Assembly: GCA_910588865.1 (NCBI GenBank)
Contig: CAJUSJ010000018.1
Coordinates: forward strand, 1-54,777
DNA length: 54,777 bases
DNA from: an uncultured Lachnospiraceae bacterium
GTDB lineage: Bacteria > Bacillota > Clostridia > Lachnospirales > Lachnospiraceae
Reading direction: 5' to 3'
Positions 34,272 to 42,513 of the stretch are shown here, in pieces. Below the pieces are notes generated by a model. The model had not been told where the DNA came from. It saw nothing but the letters and a program-made list of their open reading frames with translations, and made no database searches. Both the position numbers and the translations under genes were made by a program. Within the stretch, counting starts at the first letter, position 1. The number at the start of each line of letters is the position of its first letter.

Positions 34272-35342
34272 TCAGGAAAGAGGAACATATTCTTTAATGT
34301 CAATATCCTGAAACGTGCCCATGTTCTGATAGATATCCGCGGCCATGGAGATCATGGGCATGAAGGCCATGGCTCCCGTTCCCTCTCCCAGGCACAGCCC
34401 GCCGTCAATGGGGGCTTTAAGCCCCAGCCTTTCCAGCACCAGCCGCCCTGCCGGTTCCGCGGACACATGGGAGGCCAAAAGGCAGCCGGATACGCCCCTG
34501 TGCAGACCACAGGCGGCCAGAGCGGCCACGGATGTGATGAAGCCGTCCAAAACCACAGGCATGTGGAAAATAGCGCCGCCCAGACAGATTCCCGCAAGCC
34601 CCGCCAGGTCAAGGCCTCCTACTTTGGACAGCACATCCACCGGATCATGGGGATCTGGCCTGTGGAAGGCCAGGGCCTGACGGATCACCTTCTTTTTCCG
34701 CTCCAGACCTTCATCGGACAGGCCCGCGCCTCTCCCTGTCATAAGCTTTGGGTCCTCTCCCAGAAGGACCGAGGCCGTCGCGGCGCTGGTGGTGGTGTTG
34801 CCGATCCCCATCTCCCCTACTGCCAGCATGTCATATCCCTGCCTCTTTAAATCTTCCGCGATCTGGATCCCGGTCTCTATGGCCTTTAGTGTCTCCTCCC
34901 TGGTCATGGCTGGCTCTCTCATAAAATTTTTGGTTCCCCAGGCAATTTTCCGTTCCACAAGGGGATAGAGGCTGCCCCGGTTCTTCAACTCTCCCGCCAC
35001 CCCTATATCCACCGGCACTACCCGGACTCCCGCCTGTCTGGCCATGATGCAGACACAGGACCGGCCCTTTGTAAAATTCTCCGTAACCACCCCGGTTACC
35101 TCCTGCCCGGTCTGGGTCACCCCCTCTTCCACTATGCCATTGTCCGCGCACATGATCACCAGGGCCTTTTTGCTGATCCTGATCTTTTCCTGCCCCTGGA
35201 TTCCCGCTATTTTCACCACAGCGTCCTCCAAAAGCCCAAGGCTCCCCAAAGGCTTTGCCACATGGCTCCACCTCTCTCTGGCCCGCTCCATGGCCTCCTC
35301 TGATATGGGATGGATCTGCTCGATCCTGTTTTCCAGCTTCAT
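34272..35342 (-). CDS. cobT: Nicotinate-nucleotide--dimethylbenzimidazole phosphoribosyltransferase
   Basis: A 356-residue enzyme that makes alpha-ribazole phosphate from the lower-ligand base and nicotinate mononucleotide. The catalytic Glu is in CLGEGTGAMAFMPM (about residues 322-335). MGIGNTTTSAATASVLLGED and FHMPVVLDGFITSVAAL are typical. The start overlaps the cbiT stop (ATGA). Confidence 0.96.
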   Translation of the reverse strand: MKLENRIEQIHPISEEAMERARERWSHVAKPLGSLGLLEDAVVKIAGIQGQEKIRISKKALVIMCADNGIVEEGVTQTGQEVTGVVTENFTKGRSCVCIMARQAGVRVVPVDIGVAGELKNRGSLYPLVERKIAWGTKNFMREPAMTREETLKAIETGIQIAEDLKRQGYDMLAVGEMGIGNTTTSAATASVLLGEDPKLMTGRGAGLSDEGLERKKKVIRQALAFHRPDPHDPVDVLSKVGGLDLAGLAGICLGGAIFHMPVVLDGFITSVAALAACGLHRGVSGCLLASHVSAEPAGRLVLERLGLKAPIDGGLCLGEGTGAMAFMPMISMAADIYQNMGTFQDIDIKEYVPLS

Positions 35343-35899
35343 GTCGTCTCCCCTCCCATGGATATCACATACACCGGGTTCTGCCCCTTCATCAGATGGC
35401 AGTTTCCTGCCCTCTCCGCCTTTGCCACCTGCACAGACACCACCTCTGCCGGAATATCCATGTTTTTTACCAGTTCCAGGATCCCGGACAGGCTTTCCAG
35501 GGCAATGATGTTCGCCACGATCCGCATGGCATGGTTTTGTTTGAAAAGGACAGCCAGAATCTCCTCCATCTTCCCTCCTGTTCCTCCCAGAAAGCAGTGG
35601 GTGGCCGGGGGAAGGCCCAAAAGCGCCTCCGGGGCGTGGCCATGAACCACTGTCACATTGTCAGCCCTGAACTTTTCCCTGTTCTGGCGGATCAGCTCCA
35701 CCGCGTCGTCCTTGTGTTCAATGGCAAAGACCTGCCCCGCCGGCATCCCCAGAGCCGCCTCCACCGACAGGGAACCGGTTCCAGCGCCAATGTCATAGAG
35801 GACGCTGTCAGGCTTCAGCTCCAGTTTGGAAATGGACACGGCCCGGACCTCGCTTTTTGTCATGGGAACCTTTCCCCGGATAAACCATTCATCTCTCAT
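35339..35899 (-). CDS. cbiT: Precorrin-8/cobalt-precorrin-6B C15-methyltransferase, decarboxylating
   Basis: A 186-residue SAM-dependent methyltransferase. The SAM loop is VLYDIGAGTGSLSVEAA; IRGKVPMTKSEVRAVSISKL precedes it and ATHCFLGGTGGKMEEIL follows. The ATG at 35899 has GGA nine bases upstream; a long upstream in-frame extension overlaps cbiJ-cbiE and is rejected. It partners with the CbiE half of the preceding fusion. Confidence 0.93.
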   Translation of the reverse strand: MRDEWFIRGKVPMTKSEVRAVSISKLELKPDSVLYDIGAGTGSLSVEAALGMPAGQVFAIEHKDDAVELIRQNREKFRADNVTVVHGHAPEALLGLPPATHCFLGGTGGKMEEILAVLFKQNHAMRIVANIIALESLSGILELVKNMDIPAEVVSVQVAKAERAGNCHLMKGQNPVYVISMGGETT

Positions 35900-35925
35900 A
35901 ACATTTCCTTTCTCCCGCGGCAAGG

Positions 35926-37329
35926 TCACAAGGTGTCTTCCAGAAGAACAGCGCAGAGCCCATGAAATTCCTGGTTCTCCATTTCTTCTGCCGTCTTCAC
36001 AACGATTCTCTCCTCCGGATAGGAGAGGGACTCGCCCACTGACACCTGAATACGGCCTCGCCCCCGGCTCACAAGCCACCCACACAGTTCACTCACGGAA
36101 TTCTTTCCACCCATAAGCAAAAAAATCTTCTTATGGTCCTTCAGCCGTTTTTCCAGGTCCGGCTGCCGTCCGTGAAGGCTTTCAAGACATATGTCTTCCC
36201 AGCTCATCCCCAGCCTGGCGCAGAAAAAAGCCACTGAGGAAACTCCCGGCAGGATCACGGTCTCGTAGTTCTCTGGGTGCTTTCTCAGCAATTCCGCCAT
36301 GGCTCCGGCCCCGCTGTAAAATCCCGGGTCGCCGGAGTAAAGCACCGCCACCTGTTCCAGCTCCGGGTTCTCCTCCAACCACCGCAAGATCTCGTCTGGC
36401 TTGTAGGCGGTTTTGATTTCCTTCCCTTGGCACAGCTCTGCCGCGCTTTCCACCATCCGTCTGGCACCGGCGACTCCATCCGCTCCGGCAATACAGGAGA
36501 TCACCTCCTGGGTCAGCTGCCCCGGTCCTCCCATGCCGATACCTGCCAGGAACACTTTTCGCCTGCCGCTGCCCCCAAAACCTTTGAGAAGCTTCATGGC
36601 CTGCTTTAAAGTGACGCCGTCCTCCTTTTTCGGTCTTCCGATGACCACGGTCCGGACGCCCGCGGCCCTGGCGGCCTCCAGCTTTTCCGCAAATCCTCCC
36701 GCCGCGCCGGATTCCTTTGTCACCAGGTAGCTGGCTTTTGTCATGTTTAGGATGGCCAGGTTCAGCTCAAAGGAAAAGGGACCCTGCATGGCTATGATCT
36801 GTCCCCCTTTCAGTCCTAAGCTTCTGCACAGGGACAGGGCCTTCTCGTCAGGCAGGACCCGCGCGTAAGCCCGCCGGGCGAAGCCAGCCATGTGAGAGAA
36901 GCAGGGCAGATCTTTGGTGCCTGTGGTAAACAGGACCCGGCCCGGCCTCTCTGACAGATAGTCCGCGGCCTCACCGGCATTTTCCACCCACACGGTCTCC
37001 CCCCGCCCCTTCTCCTCTTGGCTGTCCCTGGTTATCCGAATCCGGGGGATCTCCACCGCCCCGCAGGCCTGCCGGATATTCTCTGTCACCGCGGCAGCGT
37101 AAGGGTGGGTGCTGTCTATGACCAGTTCCGGTTTTTCCCTGCGGAACAGCTCCTCCATGTCCTGCTCCTCCATGGCTCCTGGACGGACTTTGACATACAG
37201 ATTTTCCTTTACCAGCTCTGCCCCATAGTCCGACGCCACGCAGACCAGGGCGCTGATCTGATGCCGGTCACAATAATCCGCGAGCTTCCTTCCCTCGGTG
37301 GTGCCGCCGAACAAGATGACTTTATACAT
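35926..37329 (-). CDS. Fused cobalt-precorrin-6A reductase (CbiJ) and C5-methyltransferase (CbiE)
   Basis: A 467-residue fusion. Residues 1-250 are CbiJ-like (VILFGGTTEGRKLADYC, STHPYAAAVTENIR), an NADH-dependent ring reductase. Residues 258-467 are CbiE-like, a SAM-dependent corrin methyltransferase (VFLAGIGMGGPGQLTQ, LYSGDPGFYSGAGAMAELL, ILPGVSSVAFFCARLG). No internal stop or good internal start is seen. The 3' end is 26 nt before cbiT, the usual partner of cbiE. The start overlaps cbiH by 8 nt. Confidence 0.93.
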   Translation of the reverse strand: MYKVILFGGTTEGRKLADYCDRHQISALVCVASDYGAELVKENLYVKVRPGAMEEQDMEELFRREKPELVIDSTHPYAAAVTENIRQACGAVEIPRIRITRDSQEEKGRGETVWVENAGEAADYLSERPGRVLFTTGTKDLPCFSHMAGFARRAYARVLPDEKALSLCRSLGLKGGQIIAMQGPFSFELNLAILNMTKASYLVTKESGAAGGFAEKLEAARAAGVRTVVIGRPKKEDGVTLKQAMKLLKGFGGSGRRKVFLAGIGMGGPGQLTQEVISCIAGADGVAGARRMVESAAELCQGKEIKTAYKPDEILRWLEENPELEQVAVLYSGDPGFYSGAGAMAELLRKHPENYETVILPGVSSVAFFCARLGMSWEDICLESLHGRQPDLEKRLKDHKKIFLLMGGKNSVSELCGWLVSRGRGRIQVSVGESLSYPEERIVVKTAEEMENQEFHGLCAVLLEDTL

Positions 37330-38101
37330 ACCGGTATCCTCTGGGAGTAATCATCCTTCCGTGATCCGCCCCGGTCTGGGAGTTTCCTATGTAAACCGTG
37401 GTGAACATGTCCGCCTGGATCAGGGCCAGCTCCTTAAGACTGGTGATCCTCGCCTCCTGCCCCTGCCTCGCGATGTTCCTCACCAGGCCGCAGACGGTCT
37501 CTGGTTTCCGGTATCTCCCCACCACCTCACAAGCCCAGCTTAAATAATCCTTTCGGCTCCTGCTGGACGGATTGTACAGGCAGATCACCATGTCCGACAT
37601 GGCGGCGCAGGAAAGCCTTTTTTCGATCAGCTCCCTTGAGGTCAGCCGGTCGCTTAAGCTGATCACCGCGAAATCATGGCATATGGGGGCTCCCAGCACC
37701 GCGGCCCCGGCACTTGCCGCGGTGACCCCGGGGATGATCTCCACCGAAACCTGAGGGTACCTGGGCGCGAGCTCCAGGACCAGCCCCGCCATCCCGTAGA
37801 TTCCCGGATCTCCGCCGCACACCAAGGACACCCGGCGGCCCTCCCCGGCCTTCTCAAAAGCCAGGCAACACCGGTCCACCTCCTTTGTCATGGGTGTGGA
37901 CAGATATTCCTTGTCCGGAAAATGTTCCCGCGCCAGGTCCGTGTACACCGTGTAGCCCACAATGATCTGGCTCCCGCTCAGGGCTGCCGCCGCCTTCATG
38001 GTCAGCTGCCCGTACTCTCCGGGCCCGATCCCCACCACATACAAAACCTTCCCGGACTCCTTGGGGTCAAGGTCCTGGCTTTTTTCTATGTATTCTCTCA
38101 T
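37322..38101 (-). CDS. cbiH: Cobalt-precorrin-3B C17-methyltransferase
   Basis: A 259-residue SAM-dependent methyltransferase that contracts the corrin ring. Family motifs: VLYVVGIGPGEYGQLT, VSLVCGGDPGIYGMAGLV, EIIPGVTAASAGAAVLGAP and ICLYNPSSRSR. It follows cbiG after 3 nt and overlaps the cbiJ-cbiE fusion. Confidence 0.95.
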   Translation of the reverse strand: MREYIEKSQDLDPKESGKVLYVVGIGPGEYGQLTMKAAAALSGSQIIVGYTVYTDLAREHFPDKEYLSTPMTKEVDRCCLAFEKAGEGRRVSLVCGGDPGIYGMAGLVLELAPRYPQVSVEIIPGVTAASAGAAVLGAPICHDFAVISLSDRLTSRELIEKRLSCAAMSDMVICLYNPSSRSRKDYLSWACEVVGRYRKPETVCGLVRNIARQGQEARITSLKELALIQADMFTTVYIGNSQTGADHGRMITPRGYRYV

Positions 38102-38104
38102 CTG

Positions 38105-39196
38105 CTATAATGTTCCTTTCCATGTCTCTTCCGCCAGGGCAATGGTCACACCGGAAATCACCTGTTTTCCACAGATCCGCTTTCCCCTGGCCCCGTTTTC
38201 CCCCGCGCTCTTTAACGCCGCCCTCTCACACACATTTCCGATTCCCGTGACCTGGGCCACAAAAGAGGATTCCTGAAATTCACCTTCCACCTCTGCCAGC
38301 TCTCTGGCCTTATAAGTTCGAAAACAGGTTCCCAGCCCTCTGGCCAGCCCTAAAAGCCCTGGTTCCTGTTTCTTTAAGTCAATGGTGGCGATGGCTACCA
38401 CTGATTCCAAAACACAGTCCCACCGCTCAAGAGCCTGAAAGAGAGCTTCCTCCAAGACCCCTTCCGGCGTATCCTTCCGGCACCCTATGCCCACATGAAC
38501 CACCTTTGGAACCAGCTTTAAAACTCCTTCCTCCGGCCCCTTCCACGGGCAGCTTCCCCTCCGTCTCGTGACCCAGAAATTCCTTTTCTGCCTCTTTTCC
38601 CAGGTCAGCTCACCGGGCCGGGGCCCCTCCAGGGGATAGTCGCTGAACACTCCCACTTTTCCTCCTGACAGAACCTCCCCGGAAATTTCCCGGGCCAGGG
38701 CCTTGTCCGTAACCCAGAGAGCGTTTTTCACCGCGAACACATCCACCGCGAACAGCTGGTTGATGTCCGTGGCCGTGGTGATCACCGGGACCGCCCCTAA
38801 AATCCCGGCCGCCTCTGCCGCAAGGTCATTGCCTCCCCCGGCATGTCCTGACAACACGGAGATCACAAACCTCCCCGCCTCGTCGATCACCGCCACCGAA
38901 GGGTCTGTCCACTTATCCCCTATCCACGGGGCAATGGATCTTACCGCGATTCCCATGGCGCCTACGAAAACGATATGGTCCGCATCCATAAAACGGCGTC
39001 CTGCCCACTGGCTGACGGATTCCTCCACCGCCAAAAGCCCCTGACCCATGTCCGGCCTGTCCTTTTGGCGGCTCCGTTTTTCATAGCCCGCGCACACATA
39101 GCCCTTCCTTTCCAGCTCTTTGGCCAGACGCTGGTTCAGCCTTCCTCCTCTGTCGGTAAAGCTGACCAGCGCCACTTTAAGTTTCTTGTCCTCCAC
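38105..39196 (-). CDS. cbiG: Cobalt-precorrin 5A hydrolase
   Basis: A 363-residue CbiG that opens the delta-lactone during ring contraction. The N-terminal domain has IVFVGAMGIAVRSIAPWI, SVAVIDEAGRFVISVLSGHA and the C-terminal domain VVHVGIGCRKDTPEGVLEEA. It follows cbiF by 39 nt and precedes cbiH by 3 nt. Confidence 0.95.
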   Translation of the reverse strand: MEDKKLKVALVSFTDRGGRLNQRLAKELERKGYVCAGYEKRSRQKDRPDMGQGLLAVEESVSQWAGRRFMDADHIVFVGAMGIAVRSIAPWIGDKWTDPSVAVIDEAGRFVISVLSGHAGGGNDLAAEAAGILGAVPVITTATDINQLFAVDVFAVKNALWVTDKALAREISGEVLSGGKVGVFSDYPLEGPRPGELTWEKRQKRNFWVTRRRGSCPWKGPEEGVLKLVPKVVHVGIGCRKDTPEGVLEEALFQALERWDCVLESVVAIATIDLKKQEPGLLGLARGLGTCFRTYKARELAEVEGEFQESSFVAQVTGIGNVCERAALKSAGENGARGKRICGKQVISGVTIALAEETWKGTL

Positions 39197-39235
39197 CCTG
39201 CCTCACTTTCCCAGCCTGTTTTCCGGCTCGAAATC

Positions 39236-40000
39236 TTATTTTGTGTCCGTTCCTTCCCGGTACCCGGTTGTAAAATCCGGGTGGTAAAGCCTGGAGCGGT
39301 CATAGCTTTTCTGGCTTACCCCCTGGCCTACAAGGATCAGCGCGGTCTTTGTGATCCCGTTCTCCCGCGCCCTCTCAGCCAGGGTGTCCACCGTACAGAC
39401 CACGGTCTTCTCCTCCGGCCAGCTGGCCTTGTAGACAATGGCGGCGGGGGTATCTGGCTCATAGCCGCCTTTTATCAGCTCTCTGGACAGATTATGGAGC
39501 ATCCCGGCGCTTAAAAAAATAACCATTGTTGCCTTGTGGGCGGCAAAGGCGGCGATGGACTCCCGGTCCGGCACCGGCGTCCTGCCTGCCATCCGGGTGA
39601 TCACCACGCTTTGGGACACCCCGGGAAGGGTGTACTCCATATCCAGGGCAGCGGCAGCGGCGCAAAAGGAACTGACTCCCGGACACACCTCATAGGCAAT
39701 GTTCTCCTGATCCAGGATATCCATCTGCTCCCGGATGGCCCCGTAGAGACAGGGGTCTCCGGTGTGAAGCCTGACCGTGGTCTTTCCCTTGTGCTCCGCC
39801 TCAAGGATCACCTCCGCCACCTGCTCTAAGGTCATCCTGGCGCTGTCATAGACCTGACAGCCTTCCTTCGTCTCTCTGAGCAATTCCGGGTTCACCAGGG
39901 AACCAGCGTAGATCACCACATCCGCCTGACGGATCCATTTTTGTCCCCTGACCGTAATCAGGTCAGGCGCTCCCGGTCCGGCTCCTACAAAATAAACCAT
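39236..40000 (-). CDS. cbiF: Cobalt-precorrin-4 C11-methyltransferase
   Basis: A 254-residue SAM-dependent methyltransferase. MVYFVGAGPGAPDLITVRG at the start, VRLHTGDPCLYGAIREQM and EVCPGVSSFCAAAAALDMEY are typical. The start codon directly follows the cbiL stop, so translation is coupled. Confidence 0.96.
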   Translation of the reverse strand: MVYFVGAGPGAPDLITVRGQKWIRQADVVIYAGSLVNPELLRETKEGCQVYDSARMTLEQVAEVILEAEHKGKTTVRLHTGDPCLYGAIREQMDILDQENIAYEVCPGVSSFCAAAAALDMEYTLPGVSQSVVITRMAGRTPVPDRESIAAFAAHKATMVIFLSAGMLHNLSRELIKGGYEPDTPAAIVYKASWPEEKTVVCTVDTLAERARENGITKTALILVGQGVSQKSYDRSRLYHPDFTTGYREGTDTK

Positions 40001-40702
40001 CTATGGTTCCCTCCCTGTCTTCCTGTCCCTGACGATCATCAGGGAGTAATATCCCGCCTTTGAAGGCATCTCCTCTAAAGAACCGTAAACCTTCTCCCCG
40101 GCCATGCCGCAGTTTTCCGCCATCTTCACCTCATACTCTCCTGCTTTTAAAAGCTCCTTCACCTTTTCATAGGACCTTCCTGTCTTCATCAGAATCTTTA
40201 CTCCGGGAAGCCTCAGCCCTTCCTCCACCTGGTAGGATCCCGGCAGGATATGGATCTGCTCCTCCCTCTCTCCAAGAGAGATCTTAAGCCTCGCGGCAGC
40301 GGCGCAGAAAGACGGAACCCCGTTTACCATCTCCACCTCATAGCCCATGGCTTTCACCAGCCTGATCAGATACATGTCGCTGGCGTAAATCGTGGAGTCT
40401 CCTATGGTGAGGAGAGCCACATCCTGCCCCTTGGAAAGCCGGTCCACGATCTGCCTGGCCCCCTCCTCATAGGGGCGTTCCCTCTGATCTCTGTCCTTTG
40501 TCATGGGCACATCAACGCACACCAGTTCTTTATGTACCAGTTCGGGCACCGCCTTAACGGCTGTGTCATAGGAAACGCACAGGTCCGGCGTCTTTTTAGG
40601 GATCGCGATCACCGGACACTGCCTTAGAATCCTCACCGCCTTTAAGGTCATGTCCTCCGGATCTCCCGGCCCCACTCCCACCCCGTATAATTTTCCTCTC
40701 AT
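40001..40702 (-). CDS. cbiL: Cobalt-precorrin-2 C20-methyltransferase
   Basis: A 233-residue SAM-dependent methyltransferase. GKLYGVGVGPGDPEDMTLKA at the start, DVALLTIGDSTIYASDMYLI and MVNGVPSFCAAAARLKISLG are typical. The ATG at 40702 overlaps the cbiD stop (ATGA) and has GGAGAG ten bases upstream; an ATG at 40720 is the alternative. Confidence 0.95.
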   Translation of the reverse strand: MRGKLYGVGVGPGDPEDMTLKAVRILRQCPVIAIPKKTPDLCVSYDTAVKAVPELVHKELVCVDVPMTKDRDQRERPYEEGARQIVDRLSKGQDVALLTIGDSTIYASDMYLIRLVKAMGYEVEMVNGVPSFCAAAARLKISLGEREEQIHILPGSYQVEEGLRLPGVKILMKTGRSYEKVKELLKAGEYEVKMAENCGMAGEKVYGSLEEMPSKAGYYSLMIVRDRKTGREP

Positions 40703-41892
40703 ATCCGTCTCTCTCTCCATTCTTTGATGACTGGCCCGCAAAGGCCGCTCATGCCCAGTATACCGTAAATGGTGGAAAATGTCAGCACCTGAATGTCAGC
40801 TCTTCCTCCGACCCACCGCTTCATCTGCCGCCAGATCCTCATGGTAATGTCTTTCATCACAATGTCCCGTATCCCCTGGCTGGTGAGATACTCTAAAGCC
40901 TCCTCCGTTGTGACGCACTCCAGAATCTTTTTCTTCATCTCTGCCTGCCATACGCCGCCGGCCCCTGTCCGCTCCAGACTCTCGGCCAGGATCTCCATCC
41001 GCCTGTCCCCGTACCGGGAGTGGGTGTTTTCGGCTCCTCCCGCCACCTTCACCAGCTTCCCCACATGGCCTATGAACAGGATTCTCTTCATGCCCTCCTC
41101 CGCTGCCGCGCGGATAGCGTCTGCCACAAAATTAGAGCACCGCACCGCCTGCTCCGGGGAGATCCCCAGGGTGTCCTTTAAAAAACGTTCCCCGTAATTG
41201 CCGGGGATCAGGATCAGGGAATCCCGGTTCTCCGCCGCTCTCATATGGATCTCCAGGCGGATGGTATCCTTCAGGGCCTGCTCACTCATAGGCCTGACGA
41301 TCCCGCTGGTACCCAGCACCGAGATCCCGCCCTGGATTCCAAGCCTGGGATTAAAGGTTTTGTCCGCCAGCTCCTCCCCCTGGGGGATCTTTACGCGGAT
41401 CAAATATTCCCCCTCCATATCCAGTTCCTGGTACAGCTGCCCCACCTGTTTAAAAATCATCTCCCTGGGTGTGGGGTTGATGGCATAGTATCCCACCGGA
41501 CAGGCAAGGCCCTTTCTGGTGACCACCCCGATACCCGGGCCTCCTGTGAGAAATAAAAAAGGGTATTCTTCGGAAGAATACCAGGGAGGACCAGACTCTT
41601 TTCCGCCGTCCGGCACAGGCTTTCCTCCCTGAGCCCCAAGCCTCTCCACTGCCCCGTAGACCAGAACCCCGTCTGTCACATCCGGGTCGTCTCCAGCGTC
41701 CTTTTTAACAGAGAACCAGTCCGGGCCGTCAGCGGACCGGGCCCTGACCGCCCTCAGCCGCGCCTGGCCCCCTCCCGGAAGCTCTGCCAGGATCTTTCCC
41801 CTCTCCTGACCGGTAAAGGCGTACCAGGCAGCGGCTGTCGCCGCCGCCGCCGCGCATGTCCCTGTGGTGTAGCCGTTTCTCAGCTGCCTCAT
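40699..41892 (-). CDS. cbiD: Cobalt-precorrin-5B C1-methyltransferase
   Basis: A 397-residue CbiD, the C1-methyltransferase of the anaerobic route. LRNGYTTGTCAAAAATAAAW at the start, GGPGIGVVTRKGLACPVGYY and ILFIGHVGKLVKVAGGAENT are typical. It is the first gene of the operon, with promoter at 41920-41948 and a GGGGGTGATGG site. No cobalamin riboswitch is visible in the short leader. Confidence 0.95.
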   Translation of the reverse strand: MRQLRNGYTTGTCAAAAATAAAWYAFTGQERGKILAELPGGGQARLRAVRARSADGPDWFSVKKDAGDDPDVTDGVLVYGAVERLGAQGGKPVPDGGKESGPPWYSSEEYPFLFLTGGPGIGVVTRKGLACPVGYYAINPTPREMIFKQVGQLYQELDMEGEYLIRVKIPQGEELADKTFNPRLGIQGGISVLGTSGIVRPMSEQALKDTIRLEIHMRAAENRDSLILIPGNYGERFLKDTLGISPEQAVRCSNFVADAIRAAAEEGMKRILFIGHVGKLVKVAGGAENTHSRYGDRRMEILAESLERTGAGGVWQAEMKKKILECVTTEEALEYLTSQGIRDIVMKDITMRIWRQMKRWVGGRADIQVLTFSTIYGILGMSGLCGPVIKEWRERRI

Positions 41893-41919
41893 CAGCCCAT
41901 CACCCCCTTGCTATCATCT

Positions 41920-41948
41920 ATTATATTTCATCTTCCCTCATCCCGCAA
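41920..41948 (-). promoter_or_regulatory. Promoter of the cobalamin operon
   Basis: TTGCGG (41943-41948), 17-bp spacer, TATAAT (41920-41925). It ends about 28 nt before the cbiD start, leaving no room for a B12 riboswitch. Confidence 0.7.
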
Positions 41949-41980
41949 CGTATCTTTCAGGGTCAGGTTCACAGTTTTTC

Positions 41981-42199
41981 CTATAATGTGTCTTTTAAGG
42001 CTTCCTGCTTCAGCTCCCTTTTCCTCTTAGTCATAAGGCCGCCGATCCTGCCGCTCTCCTTGGCTGTCAGGCTCCGCCATCCCTGCTCCATGACTTTATC
42101 ACTGAGCCCCAGCTCCGTGGCAATCTCAAATTTCAGCAGATCCTCCGGCGTTTTCAGGCTTGCCGGATCAAAAGGTTTTTCATTCTTCTTTTTAGGCAT
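41981..42199 (-). CDS. Alpha/beta-type small acid-soluble spore protein
   Basis: A 72-residue protein with the clostridial spore-protein pattern: LLKFEIATELGLSDKVMEQG, then WRSLTAKESGRIGGLMTKRK with a basic tail. Such proteins coat DNA in the spore core and are made in the forespore under sigma-G. The ATG at 42199 has AAGGAG 14 nt upstream, a long spacing. An upstream frame extends it, but the ATG matches the family N-terminus. A hairpin/inverted repeat lies at 42203-42248. It stands alone between the cobalamin operon and the PspC gene. Confidence 0.8.
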   Translation of the reverse strand: MPKKKNEKPFDPASLKTPEDLLKFEIATELGLSDKVMEQGWRSLTAKESGRIGGLMTKRKRELKQEALKDTL

Positions 42200-42202
42200 A
42201 AT

Positions 42203-42248
42203 AAACGGGTACACTCCTTTCTTCAATTCCCTAAGAGTATACCCGTTT
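42203..42248 (-). promoter_or_regulatory. Inverted repeat upstream of the spore protein, with a possible sigma-G promoter
   Basis: Arms 42203-42216 and 42235-42248 are complementary over 14 positions (one G-U). A sigma-G-like -35 (GAATA, 42259-42263), a 17-bp spacer and TATACTC (42235-42241) overlap one arm. Confidence 0.4.
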
Positions 42249-42305
42249 CTTTCATGTCTATTCGCGGCTGTCAAACCATTTGAAATCCCAGGGGATTCTT
42301 TCCTT

Positions 42306-42500
42306 CTATACCATGGTCTCTGAAGGAATAATGATGGCAGCTATAAAGTATGCCAGGATCCCGCCTCCAGTGCAGGCAAAGATGGCCCACACAAGCCTTA
42401 TGAGGGTGGGATCCACGTTTAAAAACTCCCCAATCCCTCCACAGACGCCGCAGAGCATGCGGCTGGTGCCTGATCTGTACAGTTTCTTTCCAAAATCCAT
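42306..42500 (-). CDS. PspC-domain protein
   Basis: A 64-residue PspC-domain protein: a conserved YRSGTSRMLCGVCGGIGEFL N-terminal half and one hydrophobic helix (LVWAIFACTGGGILAYFIAA). PspC proteins sit in the membrane and take part in envelope stress. The ATG at 42500 has AAAGGGG seven bases upstream. It is the last gene after DUF4097 in the PadR operon. Confidence 0.85.
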   Translation of the reverse strand: MDFGKKLYRSGTSRMLCGVCGGIGEFLNVDPTLIRLVWAIFACTGGGILAYFIAAIIIPSETMV

Positions 42501-42513
42501 ATTCATTCCCCTT

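Noticed and set aside
34831..35271. 146-codon frame inside cobT
   Set aside because: Gly/Arg-rich translation typical of a shifted frame; cobT is clearly real on the same strand.
35900..36085. N-terminal extension of cbiT into the cbiJ-cbiE gene
   Set aside because: It lacks a ribosome site and overlaps another gene; the ATG at 35899 gives the family N-terminus.
41893..41980. Cobalamin riboswitch before cbiD
   Set aside because: The spacer is too short and lacks the B12-box core; only a simple promoter is visible.
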